DNA from: Neonectria sp. B-13
Taxonomy: Eukaryota > Ascomycota > Sordariomycetes > Hypocreales > Nectriaceae
Assembly (NCBI GenBank): GCA_002682825.1
Contig: NOKP01000002.1
Location: 3,723,378-3,787,377 of the forward strand
Direction of reading: 5' to 3'
Length of the DNA: 64,000 nucleotides
In this document: positions 45,526 to 57,773 of the stretch, in pieces
Layout of the letters: every line of letters begins with the position of its first letter
How positions within the stretch are numbered: the first letter of the stretch is position 1
Notes under the pieces: generated by a model
What the model was told of the DNA's origin: nothing
What the model saw: the letters and a program-made list of their open reading frames with translations, nothing else
Databases searched by the model: none
Program-made: the position numbers and the translations under genes

Positions 45526-47683
45526 TTTGTAGTTTGTCGCCACAGCAAGTGTCGACTCCCCGCAAAACATCAACAGGCCAAGGGCGGGGCACCTCTTCAT
45601 GTTCGCGAAGGACGGACGATGGACTATGTAATTACCATGTTCAGTGATAAAGTTCCCAGTGCCCCTTTTATTCGCCGGCCGTGCCCGTTTCCCCCAACTT
45701 ACAGAGGTCCTACTTACCCCTACTGGCTTTGTCGTGATGGAGTATCAAACTTGAGTGTATCTGCGACTCGGGCTGACTGTTCATCTATCTGCAGTCCACT
45801 AATCCAAAGCTTATCCTGTCAAGGCATGATGCCTGGCCCTGCTCTAAAAGTGAATTGGCGCCCTGCACTGTAATGTGGTACTTCGTACACCGGCATGTCA
45901 TCGGAAGCGTTTGCTACCAACCAAACAACTGAGCTGATGACCGACTCTCTTTTTGGAGGAAGCGGCTGGGAGTGGCTAGCCTGGCTCAGCCCTCCGAAAC
46001 GGGTTCATTGCCAAAACTGACATTACACGGCAGTGTGTAGATGCACGCGTGGTTGGCCAGGACCAGGCTGCGCAGGCGAGTGCTCTGCTCCTTGCATGTA
46101 ATTGCGGTTTCGTCTGAAGATTTCCCTGGTGAGATGCCCGAACGGGGTTCTGGTGTGTGGGTGGGATGTGTGATGCTGTACGATGTAGGATGGAGGGAGG
46201 AGGACGGAGGATGGAGGATGCGTGTAGGAACGGAGGGTGGCTTCGTTGGCGGGTGATGAAGGATGGCTTATTATGGATGCCACCATGGCAACGGTCAACC
46301 AATTCCAAATCTAGTGTAAGAAACCGACCGGCTGCAAGCCCCAAAGAAGGAAACAATCGAGGGACAAGAGCCTGTAAATAACTTGGAATATGGTTATGCG
46401 GCTGCTGCGCTGCCGAGTTGCTGCGCTGTTGGGCTGCTGACGGGCTGCATGAATAGGTTACCATGGCAAGCACGAGCAGCCCCCCCCCCCCCTGCCTCAG
46501 CAATTAGCATTGCCTATTCGTACCGACGACGACTGCGAATAAGTTACGTCAGCAGTTGAGGTTGATGGGGAAGGGTACGTACAAGGCAATAAATTCGGGA
46601 CATTAGCCTGCGCCAGCCGCCGCCAACCAAACTTACAAGTTTGCAAGCCGCCGCCTTACCACATCTCTCACTATTATAGCGCCACTCAGCCCAGCATCCA
46701 GCCCGTCAGTCTGTCACAATTATAGCACCGGGCTGAGACTCTGGGGCCGCCAACGAGCTCGTCGGCCTGTCGGGTTCGTCCTGTCTGATTTTACCCGCTT
46801 CACGCCGGCATCCTGACATTTCCCGCTACCTGCGCCGTCCCGGGCCCCGCAGCCAGTGGGTAGCTGAGCAACTGAGAGGCTTCAACGTCGAGGCAACAAA
46901 CCAACCGGCAGAAAAGAGACTGTTGCATTCACTCGACAATTAGCTGGCAGATTCAAGTGTGCCTCTTCCAACCAAACCTCTTCTCGTGATCGTCTTGCAG
47001 CAGCCCAGCCAGCCAAGCGCAGTGCAGATCCAAAGCAACCAACCGTCCACTCTCCCGTCGTCTCCCTGCGCATTTACTGGACGTGTAACGTAACGTTGCG
47101 CGACTCACCCGCCAGCCGTCTTGTCCTACGTCGTCTCCCCGTCTCTCAGCCCAAGCCTCAGCATCGCATCGCATCACATCTCATTCACATCAACATCGCA
47201 TCCACACTCCACATCGCATCTCAATTCACGTCCAAGGCTGTCACCCGCACACATCCTTGCCCTGGCAACAAGGAACCCGACAGACACCGTGCGCAACTGG
47301 GATCTAGCTCTCTGCAGATCCCAACCTACCTAAACCTTTCCTCCCTCAAAACTGCGACTGTACATCCCACTTCCCCCATGGCTTGGGCCCTTGCATGGAA
47401 TCCCATCCAATAAATCTGACGGTATCCATACGAGGAGGTAACTCATAACAAGTCCTGTGCCTGGGCCCCATTCGAATCACACTGCCCAGCCCTTAAGTTA
47501 TTTAACTCGTCGCCCCGTGCCGCCTCCGCCACCTTGGTTTGGCTCTGATCTCCCGGCTCTAGCCATAGGAGGCTTTCTGGATCCCTTTATAGGCCGCCAC
47601 TTCTCCCTCTTGCTTCATACCTCCCTCTGCATATAACTATACAATAGCCTCTCATTAGACTCTGTTTCTCATCAGTTCCTGCC

Positions 47684-49575
47684 ATGTGGTCCAAGCCTCT
47701 ACTCGCCGTGGCAGCCCTTGCCCTCAGCCCCGCCAACGCCCTGTGGCCCGTCCCTCAAAAGATTTCCACTGGAGACAAGGTCCTCTTCATCGACCAGACC
47801 CTCGAGATTACCTACAATGGAGAATTTGTACGCTGGATCCTCCCTGGGGCCGCTAACCGTGATGGCGGCGATGGTGTGATGCCCGATGCTGAGACCTTGC
47901 TCTATAAACAGATGTCCTATACCGCTGGCTACTCCCCCAGCACCGGCCCCAACTTCAGTAGCAAGGAAATTGTCCAGGCCGGCGTGTCGCGTGCCTTCGA
48001 GGCCATCTTCCAGGACAACTTCGTTCCGTGGAAGCTCCGTGAGCGCAACTCGGATTTTGAGCCCGATGTATATGCCACCAAGACCTGGGTCAAGTCGATC
48101 CAGATCACCCAGACTGAGAAGGACGATGCCAGCGTCTTCAAGCCTCTCGCCGGAGAACTCGACGAGTCGTACTCACTCACCCTCTCCGAGGATGGCAAGG
48201 CCGTTATCAAGGCCAAGTCGTCCATCGGTTGCCTCTACGCCCTCGAGTCCTTTCTCCAGCTTTTCTTCGCTCACAGCTCTGGCACCTTCTGGTACACCCC
48301 CCACGCCCCCGTCTCTATCGAGGACAAGCCCGAGTATCCTCACCGTGGCGTCTTGGTCGACGTTGCTCGCTCGTGGTTCGAGGTCGACGACATCTTGCAC
48401 GCCATTGATGCCATGGCCTGGAACAAGCTGAACCGCCTCCACCTCCATATCACTGACTCTCAGTCTTGGCCTCTTGAGATCCCTGCCCTGCCTAAGCTGG
48501 CCGAGAAGGGTGCCTATCGCAAGGGCCTATCGTACTCTCCCGAAGATCTCAAGCGCATCTACGAGCACGGCGTCCACCGTGGTGTCGAGGTCGTCATGGA
48601 GATTGACATGCCCGGCCACATTGGTGTCGTTGAGCTGGCGTACAAGGACCTCATTGTCGCTTACAACGAGAAGCCCTACCAGTGGTGGTGCGCTGAGCCT
48701 CCCTGCGGCGCGTTCCGTATGAACAGCACTGATGTGTACGATTTCCTCGACAAGCTGTTCGAGGACCTCTTGCCCCGCATCGCCCCCTACACGGCCTACT
48801 TCCACACTGGCGGAGACGAGCTCAACAAGAACGACTCGATGCTGGATCCCGACATTCGGTCCAACGACACCGAGGTTCTCGCCCCACTCTTGCAGACGTT
48901 CCTTGATTACGCCCACGGCAAGGTCCGGGACGCCGGCTTGACTCCGCTGGTATGGGAGGAGATGGTTACCGAGTGGAACATGACTCTCGGGGACGATGTC
49001 GTCGTTCAGTCGTGGCTGGGCGGGACCGCCGTCAAGGACCTGGCTGAGGCTGGCCACAAGGTCATCGACAGCGACTACAACTTCTGGGTGAGTTGACTCA
49101 TTGTTCACCTTGCATACAATCCCCTACTAACCAAGGCTCGTGACAGTACCTTGACTGTGGACGTGGCCAATGGCTCAACTTTGACAACGGAGAAGCCTTC
49201 CAGACCTTCTACCCCTTCAACGACTGGTGTGGCCCCTCCAAGAGCTGGCGACTCGTCTACTCGCACGACCCTGTCGCCGGGCTGTCCAAGGAGGCTGCAA
49301 AGCTGGTCCTCGGCGGCGAGGTGGCCGTCTGGGCCGAGACGATCGACGCCGTCAACTTCGACACCCTGGTGTGGCCACGGGCCAGTGCCGCCGGCGAGGT
49401 GCTCTGGTCTGGACGGCAAGACTCGGCCGGCCAGAACCGGTCGCAATACGATGCGGCGCCGCGACTAGCGGAGATGCGCGAGCGCATGGTGGCACGAGGC
49501 GTGCGCGCTTCGCCAGTGCAAATGATTTTCTGCACCCAAGGCGATGCGGAGGAGTGTGCCCAGATTCTGTCTTGA
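47684..49575 (+). CDS. secreted beta-N-acetylhexosaminidase (GH20)
   Basis: Two exons (47684-49087, 49147-49575) with a 59-nt intron encode 610 residues. Residues 1 to about 20 are a signal peptide (MWSKPLLAVAALALSPANA). The GH20 N-terminal domain follows, then the TIM barrel with HRGVLVDVARSW, NRLHLHITDSQSWP and the catalytic HTGGDE at 374-379, where Asp378 and Glu379 form the usual substrate-assisted pair. WAETID and WPRASAAGEVLW in exon 2 complete the active-site wall. It removes terminal N-acetylglucosamine from chito-oligosaccharides, so it acts in cell wall turnover or chitin use outside the cell. Length matches fungal enzymes of about 600 residues. Confidence 0.95.
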
Positions 49576-51179
49576 GGGCCGCGCATGTTCCCCGCCATTT
49601 GTTGATTTCTCTTCTCCAGTACATAACTAGCATTCTCATGGAGTCTGGTCTCATGACAATTGAGTCAATCTTGCCTAATTCGTCGCTCGCATCGTTGTTA
49701 TACATCTCTGATGACTGGATCGAATGTTGTAAATTCGAGGGTAAGTTAGAGTCAGAAATAGACGGCCAAGGACCGGGACGATGCGGAACGGGGCGAGCGG
49801 AGCCCGGGCGGGGGCATCGGCTCCGAAGAGTGGGGTATTACCTATCGCCACCCCGGGCGGAGCCACGAGTTGAGCCGTGGGGCCGGTCGTGTGTCATCGG
49901 AAGCCGTTATGGGAGTTATGATGTGTTGCATTAGGCCCATAGAAGAAGGGCATCTTGCCCATCGACGATCAGCTAGGGCGCCGCGGACTCCGGGGCCGGT
50001 AGTAGCTCGCTGATGAAAGACCAGCATGTGACGGCCGAGGTGGGGAAGTTGGTGGTTGCAGTCGAAAGCAACTCGCACTAGGTCAGTAGCAGATGCCGCG
50101 TCTCGAATCCGGGGAAGGCCGGGGGGTGATTCGCTCGGTACATGGACATGGCTTGATCACGACCACGGAACCTATCCCCCACGAAGCACAGGTGAGAGAG
50201 TGTATTCGTAAAGGGGAGACGGGAACTGGCGGGGACCAAGGCGTATGGGTGTGCCCGAGGGTTCTCCTCTTCAGCCAGCCTTGCCGTTTTGGGAATCCTG
50301 ATCGTCGACCCCGGGCCCCGGCCTGTTTCCTCTCGCTTCACGAATCCCAGGTATACATCGTACCTCGTTTTCAAGTCTGCGTTGCTTGCTTGCTTGCTTG
50401 CTCACTCTTCCAACCTTGGGCCTATGCTGCCTTGTAGTGCTTACTCGATCGACTGGGACGCGGCTCTCAAACATATCCTGACAGCTTTTTGACTTTAGGG
50501 AATCTAAACCGCCCCGTTATACGGCAGCACAACACATTACTACCTCTCAGAATGCCTTCAGCTCTACAACAACATTCCCGGCGGAAAAGCCCCGTTACCC
50601 CGCCGGCAATCCTCAAGCCCACCCTCCACACCCTCCCGCATCCCTGTCCCGTTCCCCTCAGGTAATATACCCCCTGCGCCTCGGCAAACGTCAACACCAC
50701 GGCGATGACATCTGAAAGTGACGTTTCTGGACCAGTTCCATTACCAACAGATGGTGTCTGCGGCGTCTCAAACGGGCAATTGGTTCGTCCTCGCGGCTCC
50801 GACTCGGTTTAGGTGGGGGAGGGCGGTTGGTTCTGGGTGCATCCCGTTGGCGGGGGCGAGGCCTTGGCCTGTTGTGATGCATCGCTGTGCCGGGATTCAT
50901 CTTGTTTCCGAAGGTGCGGGAGTATCAGTGGAATTTATATCTTTGAGGATGCTGCACATCGTTGGCTCCACTTGTTACGACAGTCACATCTCATCCATCC
51001 CCTTGGTCGGCGCTTGGTACTGTATATACAGCACCTCTGCGTTAGACTCTTGAGTCGATGAGACGAGCACAACATTTCTAAATCATAATTAGTTACCCAT
51101 TGAGCTATTGAGTTTTTACGTCTCCTTTTGCTTCTCCAGCTGATACCATTCTCTCTCCTGTGTTCATCAGCCTCCTAAA
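49576..51179. other. intergenic region between the GH20 and P450 genes
   Basis: No gene is supported. It likely contains the GH20 3' UTR and the P450 promoter. A GCTT microsatellite lies at about 50382-50400. Confidence 0.5.
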
Positions 51180-52895
51180 ATGGGTCTCGTCGAAGCCGTC
51201 CTGGAGCAAGTCTCCTTAAAAGCCATCCTGTCCATTTTCATCACCGCTTGCTTCATCTGGCATGTCGCCTCCCGCATTGACGAGCACATACGTATCAAAC
51301 GGCTTGGAAACTATGGCCCATCCCTCAAGAGCTATCTTCCATTCGGTAAGTTCCCATTACCACAAACCAGGGTTGCCAAAACACCGCGAGGCTCACTTGC
51401 TCCCAACAGGCCTCGACCACCTCTACAAGACCATCCTCGCCACGGTAAGACACCAGAACCTCGACTTCTGGCGCAGCTACCTCTTCCGCCCGGTCAACGC
51501 CTGGACCTCCGAGGCCCGCATCCTCAACATGCGCGTCGTCTTCACGGCCGACCCGGCCAATCTCAAGGCCATCCTGGCCACGCAGTTTGGCGACTACGGC
51601 AAGGGCAAGCCTTTCCACGCCGAGTGGAAGGACTTCCTCGGCGACAGCATCTTCACCACCGATGGACATCAGTGGCACGCCAGCCGCCAGCTTATCCGGC
51701 CTCAGTTCACCCGCGACCGCGTCAGCGACTTGCACTGCTTCGAGTCGCACATGGAGACCATGTTCCGCGCCATTGCGAATGGCGGTCCGCTAGAGGGTGA
51801 GAATCAGGAGGTTGATATGGGGCGTGTCAATGGTAGGGTGGTGGATATCAGCGGCTTGTTGTTCCGCTACACACTCGATGTGGCAACTGAGTTCCTCCTT
51901 GGATCCGACGTCAAGTCCCTTACGTGAGTATCCTGCCCTCCAGCCCCTTTTCTGTTCACTCGTACTCACGATATAACAGAAATCCGGTCCAGGAGTTCGC
52001 AGAGGCCTTCAACGAAGTCCAACGCATCCAAAACATCATTGCCAGGACATCCAAGGCGCGGCCTTTGTACCCCAAGTTTGCCTTCCGACGCAACCTCAAG
52101 GTGGTCCACCACTTCATCAACTTCTACATCGAGCGGGCCCTGCGCATGAGCCCCGAGGAGCTCGCTCTCAAGTCCAAGGACGACCACAGCTACACCTTTC
52201 TACACGCTCTCGCCGGCTTCACGAGGGACCGCACAGTGCTGCGCGACCAAATCATGAGCATCCTCATCGCCGGCCGCGATACCACGGCCTGTACACTTTC
52301 TTGGGCTCTCTACGAGCTGAGTCGTCATCCGCAAGCCGTCGCCAAGCTGCGAGCCGAGCTCCTCGAGACTGTAGGGCCTACGCGCACCCCGACATACGAG
52401 GACCTCAAGAACATGCCGTACCTCAAGGCGATCCTCAACGAAGCGCTGCGCCTGTACCCAGCAGTACCCTTCAACGTTCGCCTCGCCCTGAAAGACACGA
52501 CACTACCACGCGGCGGCGGCCCAGACGGCACAGAGCCTCTCCCAGTCCTCAAGGACACGCCCGTGGCGTACTCGACACTCGTGATGCAGCGCCGCGCAGA
52601 CCTGTACCCGCCAACGTCAGACAAGTTCGCGGACCCAGACGTCTTCAGCCCGGAGCGGTGGGAGCACTGGCACCCGAAGCCGCACGAGTACATCCCCTTC
52701 AACGCGGGCCCGCGGATCTGCATCGGGCAGCAGTTCGCGCTGACTGAGATGAGCTACGTGCTGTGCCGCATGTTCCAGCGGTATGAGAAGGTGGTGAGCT
52801 ACATGCACGAAGTTGACGGCGGGAATCCCTTGCTCAAGTCAGACATTGTACTGTCGCCGGGTCAGGGAGTGCGGGTAGCCTTCTGGGAGGCCTAG
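51180..52895 (+). CDS. cytochrome P450, CYP52-like (fatty acid/alkane hydroxylase type)
   Basis: Three exons (51180-51345, 51410-51923, 51980-52895) with introns of 64 and 56 nt encode 531 residues. One N-terminal membrane anchor lies at about residues 10-30, placing it on the ER. The I-helix motif AGRDTTA is at 324-330, the K-helix EALR at 381-384 and the heme loop FNAGPRICIG at 467-476, with Cys474 as heme ligand. The KDTTLPRGGGPDG segment and FNAGPRICIGQQFA loop resemble CYP52 and the related filamentous families. These hydroxylate the ends of alkanes or fatty acids, but the exact CYP number and substrate cannot be told from sequence by eye. No reductase or cluster partner is next to it. 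Confidence 0.9.
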
Positions 52896-53143
52896 GCGTG
52901 GTTCCTCTATATTGGATATATGCAGCGAGTCCGTCATGATTTGTATGAACCCTCGGGTAGTTCGCAATGGCTAGTTTGATAGGTCCCGTATCTACTACTT
53001 TCTTTTGAATTGTGTTGAACGCTATGCCTGGTACCGGTTTCCTCCTACCCGCCCCTATTCGCAATGCATATTAGGAAACAACCCTACATAATGATGTTGC
53101 TGTTAAGAACCCACCTTTCCTCAGTAGATATACTGGGTTGGAT

Positions 53144-55013
53144 CTATTTGCTCCCAAAGCTTTTTCTTACTGCGTTTCCGAATCGCTTAATAGCTTCGTT
53201 CATGTTCTCAGGGGTTGCAGAGGCGTATGTCGCACGGAAGAACAATCCCGGAGGCGCCTTGTCCTTCTCCGTGAGGAACCAAGAGCCTCGGGCAACTAGC
53301 ACGCCGTTTTCGATACACGAGTTGAAGATCTCCTCTTCAATATCCACGATGCTGCGTTCCGCGGCGTGCGGGTGCTGCGTGTGGTCAACATGAAGCCACA
53401 TCTACACAAAGGGTGTCAGTCAAGCCAGCGCTTCACAAAGGGGGATCACAAAGTCTGGATGTAGTGGCAAACTTACAAACATTCCCGCCGCAGGAGGCTC
53501 CCAGGTTACAAGGTCGCGAGGCAGGTGGTCCTCGCAGGCTGACAGCAGAGCGTCGCGCTTCTTGGTATACTCGAGACGCAAGTTCATGAGCCAGCGCAAA
53601 TAGCCCTCGTGGCCCCATGTCTCGTCGAGGAGCTTGTACAAGATAAGCTGGGAGAAGCCGCTGGGCCCTTGGCTGGCAACCTCGGCATGGCGGACGTAAC
53701 GCTCGATAATCTGCGCCGACGCGGTGATCCATCCTAAGCGGGAGCCCGGCACGAGCACCTTGGAGAAGGAGTCCATGCGCATGACACGCCCGTCAACATC
53801 CAGGCTCAGATACGAAGGAATGAGGGAATCCACAAAGTCTTCGACCGTCTTGGGTGGCGGTGCGTCTGGCTGGTTGCGACCAGTGTAGGGCTGCATCTGG
53901 ATAAAATAGTAGGGCTCATCCTCGATGATGTAGAGGTCGTGCTTCTGGGCCACCCGGTAAAGGGCTTTTCGTCGCTCTGTACCCTGCGTTGCTCCTGTTG
54001 GGTTCTGCCCCGATGGCACCGTGTACAGGAGATGGGGTTTGCGAGCGCCGCGAGCGTCGGCGTCCCAGTTAGTCAAGAGCTCGTCCATTGCCTCCGGAAT
54101 GAGGCCCTGGTCGTCAATTTCGACTCCGAATGTCTTCACCCCCAAGGGTGTGATCGTCTCCAGGGCTGTGGAGAAACTAAATGCTTCGGTCAGGACGGAG
54201 TCGCCGCGGTCCTTGTCGCAGAACATGCGCAACGCCTCCTCCAGGGCGCCAGTGCTGCCAATGGTTTGGCAGACCTGCCAGTCCGCATACGGAGGCTTGT
54301 AGACAATCTCAGTGTGCTCGGTCAGGTACCGTATCATCTGCGGAGAGCCCGTAGCTTGGCCATAGTTGAGGGCGATAGACAAGTCGTAGGTGCCGTCACG
54401 ATCACGGACATCATACTTGCCAATCTTGACGATCTGCCCAGATTCTGCCGTCTCCTTCTCGGAGAAGTTCGGAGACACGGGCACCTTGAACTGGAGTTCG
54501 GCAAAGGGGAACACCTCGCTCGAGGGGAGGCCGCCGCCAAGAGAGATGAGCCCAGGTTTCTTCATGTGCCGCGCAGCTTGTTTCAGAGTGCATGGCTCTC
54601 GCACTCTGCTTTCGTAGCTCAAATGGCCTGGCACTCCATGTTAGTCGGTGAACTATATGGAGACTGGAATCCAAAACATACTGTCCCATTGCTTCGCATT
54701 AGGCTTGCCGGCGGTCTTGAAGGTGGCCGTGTAAGCCGGGCGAACAGTCTCGTGAAACTCTATTGTCACAACTCACCGATCCCTTGAACATATCACTGTC
54801 AGACGCGGCGGCAACCCCTGCCACGAGCTTTCCTGCTTTCGCCCGCCTCACTTTGATCTCTTCAATAGCTGTGACACCTTGACTCTTGTCAAAGTGCGCC
54901 GGGCTAGCAGCTGGGGAGATCTTGGCGCTCTCTAGGAGGCGAGATGTCGTGTGAAGCATTCGTCCATGAAGGACCACCGACCGGAGCCGAGCCACCCTCA
55001 TAACTGGGAACAT
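53144..55013 (-). CDS. class I aminotransferase (Aro8/aminoadipate type), likely mitochondrial
   Basis: Four exons on the minus strand (55013-54777, 54715-54682, 54627-53477, 53401-53144) with introns of 61, 54 and 75 nt encode 559 residues. The core has PGLISLGGGLPSS, NPTG (299-302), DEPYY (327-331) and SFSKVLVPGSRLGW, with the PLP lysine at about 380. Family members transfer amino groups between aromatic amino acids or 2-aminoadipate and 2-oxo acids. The first ATG in the exon 1 frame is at 55013; the open frame continues upstream only to a TTG. Residues 1-25 are rich in Arg and hydrophobic residues without acids (MFPVMRVARLRSVVLHGRML), suggesting a mitochondrial presequence. The 34-nt exon 2 restores AGKPNAKQWD, a family motif; intron 1 is the least certain join. 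Confidence 0.87.
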
Positions 55014-56099
55014 AATGCCGTCGTAGTCAAAATGACGAGGGATGTGACGTTTGGCGACGAGGAAGGATGACTTAACAAATGGTGGTTTCGGCAATTAACA
55101 AGAGACGGAAAGGATATATTACGATCTAGGTATGCTGGGTCCTTTGGCCTTGTCGTGAGTCACGCGGATGGACCCCAGTTCATGGACTTTCAGGGTGGGA
55201 TGCAGGATAGGTAGGTTGATAGTGTAGAGATACGACTGTTTTGGAGGAGGTTGCCTTATTAAGCGCCCCGTTCCCGGCGCCGATAACAGCCAAGCCGGTG
55301 CCGGAGACACGACCCGGCCCGAGCGTAGCCGGCACTTCAGCTACCCTATGTTTGGACGTCGCCCACCAATGCTCCATCTCTACCTCTTGGCACCACCTGT
55401 ATCCCTCGTTTGGTGACCAGCTATTACGTACAGTCCTTTGTTCCATAGGCGCTTGGGTTACTCGTTGTGCAGTCATTGTACTTTATTCAGCGAGTTTTCA
55501 GGTCCAGCCGTACAAGTAGCCAGTGCCTGGAGGAGCACAAGCTCAACAATCCGATCTGGCTGCGCCCTACGCCCTACGCCCTTCAGAAGCCAACCCCGCA
55601 GCGAACGCCCGCAAGACCTGGGAATAGATTGCTGCGATTACTCAATACCAGACACATAGAATAATAGTTCACCCCGCAAAAAGGATCGATCCACTTACAC
55701 CACGGTCCGGTAGCGCTCAAATGGCAACCTGGGGGATGGTAGGATCTGTGGTTTCGCCATGCTCTAAGTTGGAAGCGCGTAATAGTGGGTGGAAAATGCG
55801 TATGTCCGCGTCGCACATCGACAGGGGTGGTGAGGTCACCTAAGTCTTCGATATATGTGAGGTCTCATAGTTAAGTTGAAATCCGTCAACTCAAGGTCTA
55901 AATGTTGTTAATCTCTCATTGACTCTTCTCCGGCCATCACCTCCAATTTCCCAAAACAAGAAAGACAATAGACACAAGCAAAGGCAGCTGAAGCAATAAC
56001 ATCGGTATTGTAAAAAGAAAAGCGTATAGTTTGCCGTCTGGCTGGTTCGATTGGGACGTAAAGCCCCATGCCGTTAGAACCATGAAAGCATCACCGCTA
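55014..56099. other. intergenic region, no gene seen
   Basis: No coding signal on either strand. It should hold the aminotransferase promoter and the 3' UTR of the small membrane protein gene ending at 56100. Confidence 0.5.
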
Positions 56100-56736
56100 T
56101 CACTCATGAATGCCCAAACTCGAGTGGACGCTGAGGCTTACTGCGCTCGCTAGCATCGCCACACACACGGCCCAAGACATGTGCACAAGCATGATGTAGT
56201 CGGCACTTGCCCCGGTGACCTCCCCCGCGATCGCACCGACAGAAACGCAAACAGCAAAGATGTAGGGTTGGCGGGGATCGCGTAGCTGGCGTCGATGGAG
56301 GAACGACGCTGCTGAGCACCCAAAGACGATGCAGGCCGCGAGGAGCGTCCATTGAGATGTGTGAACGAGAGGGTCGACGGAAAACGTCTTCGGCCTTGTC
56401 TGACAATTTTGAGGTCAATGTCAGTGTCGCTTCAGCCATCGCGGTTGGGAAGGAGGTGAGTGAAGAATGGACGGATGGACAAGTTGATGGTTGGGTACCG
56501 CAAAGTTGAAGCTTGAGCAACTGTAGCCGGAGCCAACTTCGCATACGACATACCGTATCGGGTGGGCGAGTTGCTTTGCAGAGCTGATTCATGTATGTGG
56601 TCATGATCCAGGCACTGGAGCTGGCTGGCAGCAACTCGACCATGTCCACAAAAGCCTTCTGGACGGGTGCATGATGGCCGTGCCTTTTTTTGTTCCGCTC
56701 GGAAGTGTCGTTCGTCTTTTCAATAATCGATGACAT
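56100..56736 (-). CDS. small multi-TM protein, unrecognised (spliced)
   Basis: Two exons on the minus strand (56736-56554 and 56399-56100) with a 154-nt intron (GTATGT donor, TTGTCAG acceptor) encode 160 residues. Without splicing, exon 1 runs into a low-quality frame. With splicing, the second exon switches to a frame full of hydrophobic stretches: about 78-96, 106-124 and 129-151, suggesting three transmembrane helices. The N-terminal 60 residues are charged and begin MSSIIEKTNDTSERNKKRHGHH. I do not recognise a family. The gene is divergent from another small membrane protein gene 1 kb away. The in-frame splice and hydrophobic pattern support a real gene, but codon use alone cannot prove it. 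Confidence 0.55.
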
Positions 56737-57773
56737 GAATTCTAGTGCGCCGTGTCGCGCTGCGATCTGGTCGACCTTGACGTGCGGAATTAAGCCTCAA
56801 GTCTAGTTATATTCGCCACAGAACTCGGACGGGAAACTAACATGGGTTTTAAGTCAGAAATCGAAAGAAGGGTTGCCTTGTGTGTTGGGATCTAAGGCGG
56901 TTTGATCTGGTGGCCTGGTGGCCCTCTGATGCCCATATGGGAACCGGTGTCTTCACTTGATCAGCTGCAACAGCAATCGTTGTTCCGGCGCAGGCGGAGA
57001 GAAGAGAAATGATGCCCTAAAGCTCCTGTATGGACGTAAGCTCCCTTGCAATGTTCGTGGCGCGCACACGACCTAGCTGCCTGGAGCATTGTTCGCCTTA
57101 ATGCAGCAGTGCCCAAGGACTAAGCGTTGGGCTGTGAGAGTGCGCGAGGCAGAGCCAGAGTGAGGCTGTTGGCCAGCTGCCTAGAGCCAACCATTCGGGT
57201 CGTGCTGTGGTTTGCCCGATGTCAGCTTGGTCGCATCTGGGTCGCATTGAGGCTCACATCGATTCCCCCATACAAAGGCAAACAATGCTGACCCCCTCGG
57301 TTCGGCCATAGCATTCTAACTGGCCTATATCTCATCGACTCGGCTAGCTCCGGCAACCACCTGGGGAAAGCTGCTAGTGTCTCGCCCAACCATTGCATGG
57401 ATTCGACTTTCCGACTGGTTGTTGGGATAAAAAAATTGGCCGGTACTGGCACCGAATATTACAAGAGAGACGAAGGTAGTTCGCCTAGGCCTCAGGCAAC
57501 AGAGCGGCTCTCAGGTTAACGCCTGCTCCATTGGGCTGCGGGCATGGCCTCTTGCCATAAAAGCTTGGGCATGTCTACAGCTCTTGCCGTCGGGCACCAG
57601 CTTGGTAAGGTATTCTTGCCATAAAACTCCAAATCCCATTTCGTACGCATACACGTGCAAGCCCGACCTGTCGCCTTCATCCTCGCCTTCGTCTTCGCCC
57701 CCGTCTTCGTCTTCGCCCCTACTGTCCCCATGACCTTCGCTTTCGACTCGCAGCTCTCTTATCAATAACCAAC
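56737..57773. other. divergent intergenic region between two membrane protein genes
   Basis: No gene is supported. At about 57655-57720 there is an imperfect tandem repeat of TCTTCGCC-like units, C/T-rich on the plus strand and just upstream of the 57774 start codon. Confidence 0.5.

Larger units (their letters stand above)
44591..47683. other. divergent intergenic region between NAB2 and the GH20 gene
   Basis: No gene is supported in 3.1 kb. A TCACGTGA palindrome at 44900-44907 lies about 310 bp upstream of NAB2. GTAC-centred motifs recur at 45504-45525 and 45877-45891. A 13-C run is at 46480-46492. The last 700 bases are C/T-rich and probably form the leader of the hexosaminidase gene. Confidence 0.5.

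Noticed and set aside
53939..54787. 282-codon open frame on the plus strand
   Set aside because: It is antisense to the aminotransferase, has no known motifs and crosses two of that gene's introns.
56104..56736. Unspliced 210-residue reading of the minus-strand frame
   Set aside because: The C-terminal part is low quality; splicing out 56400-56553 gives a hydrophobic, membrane-like product instead.
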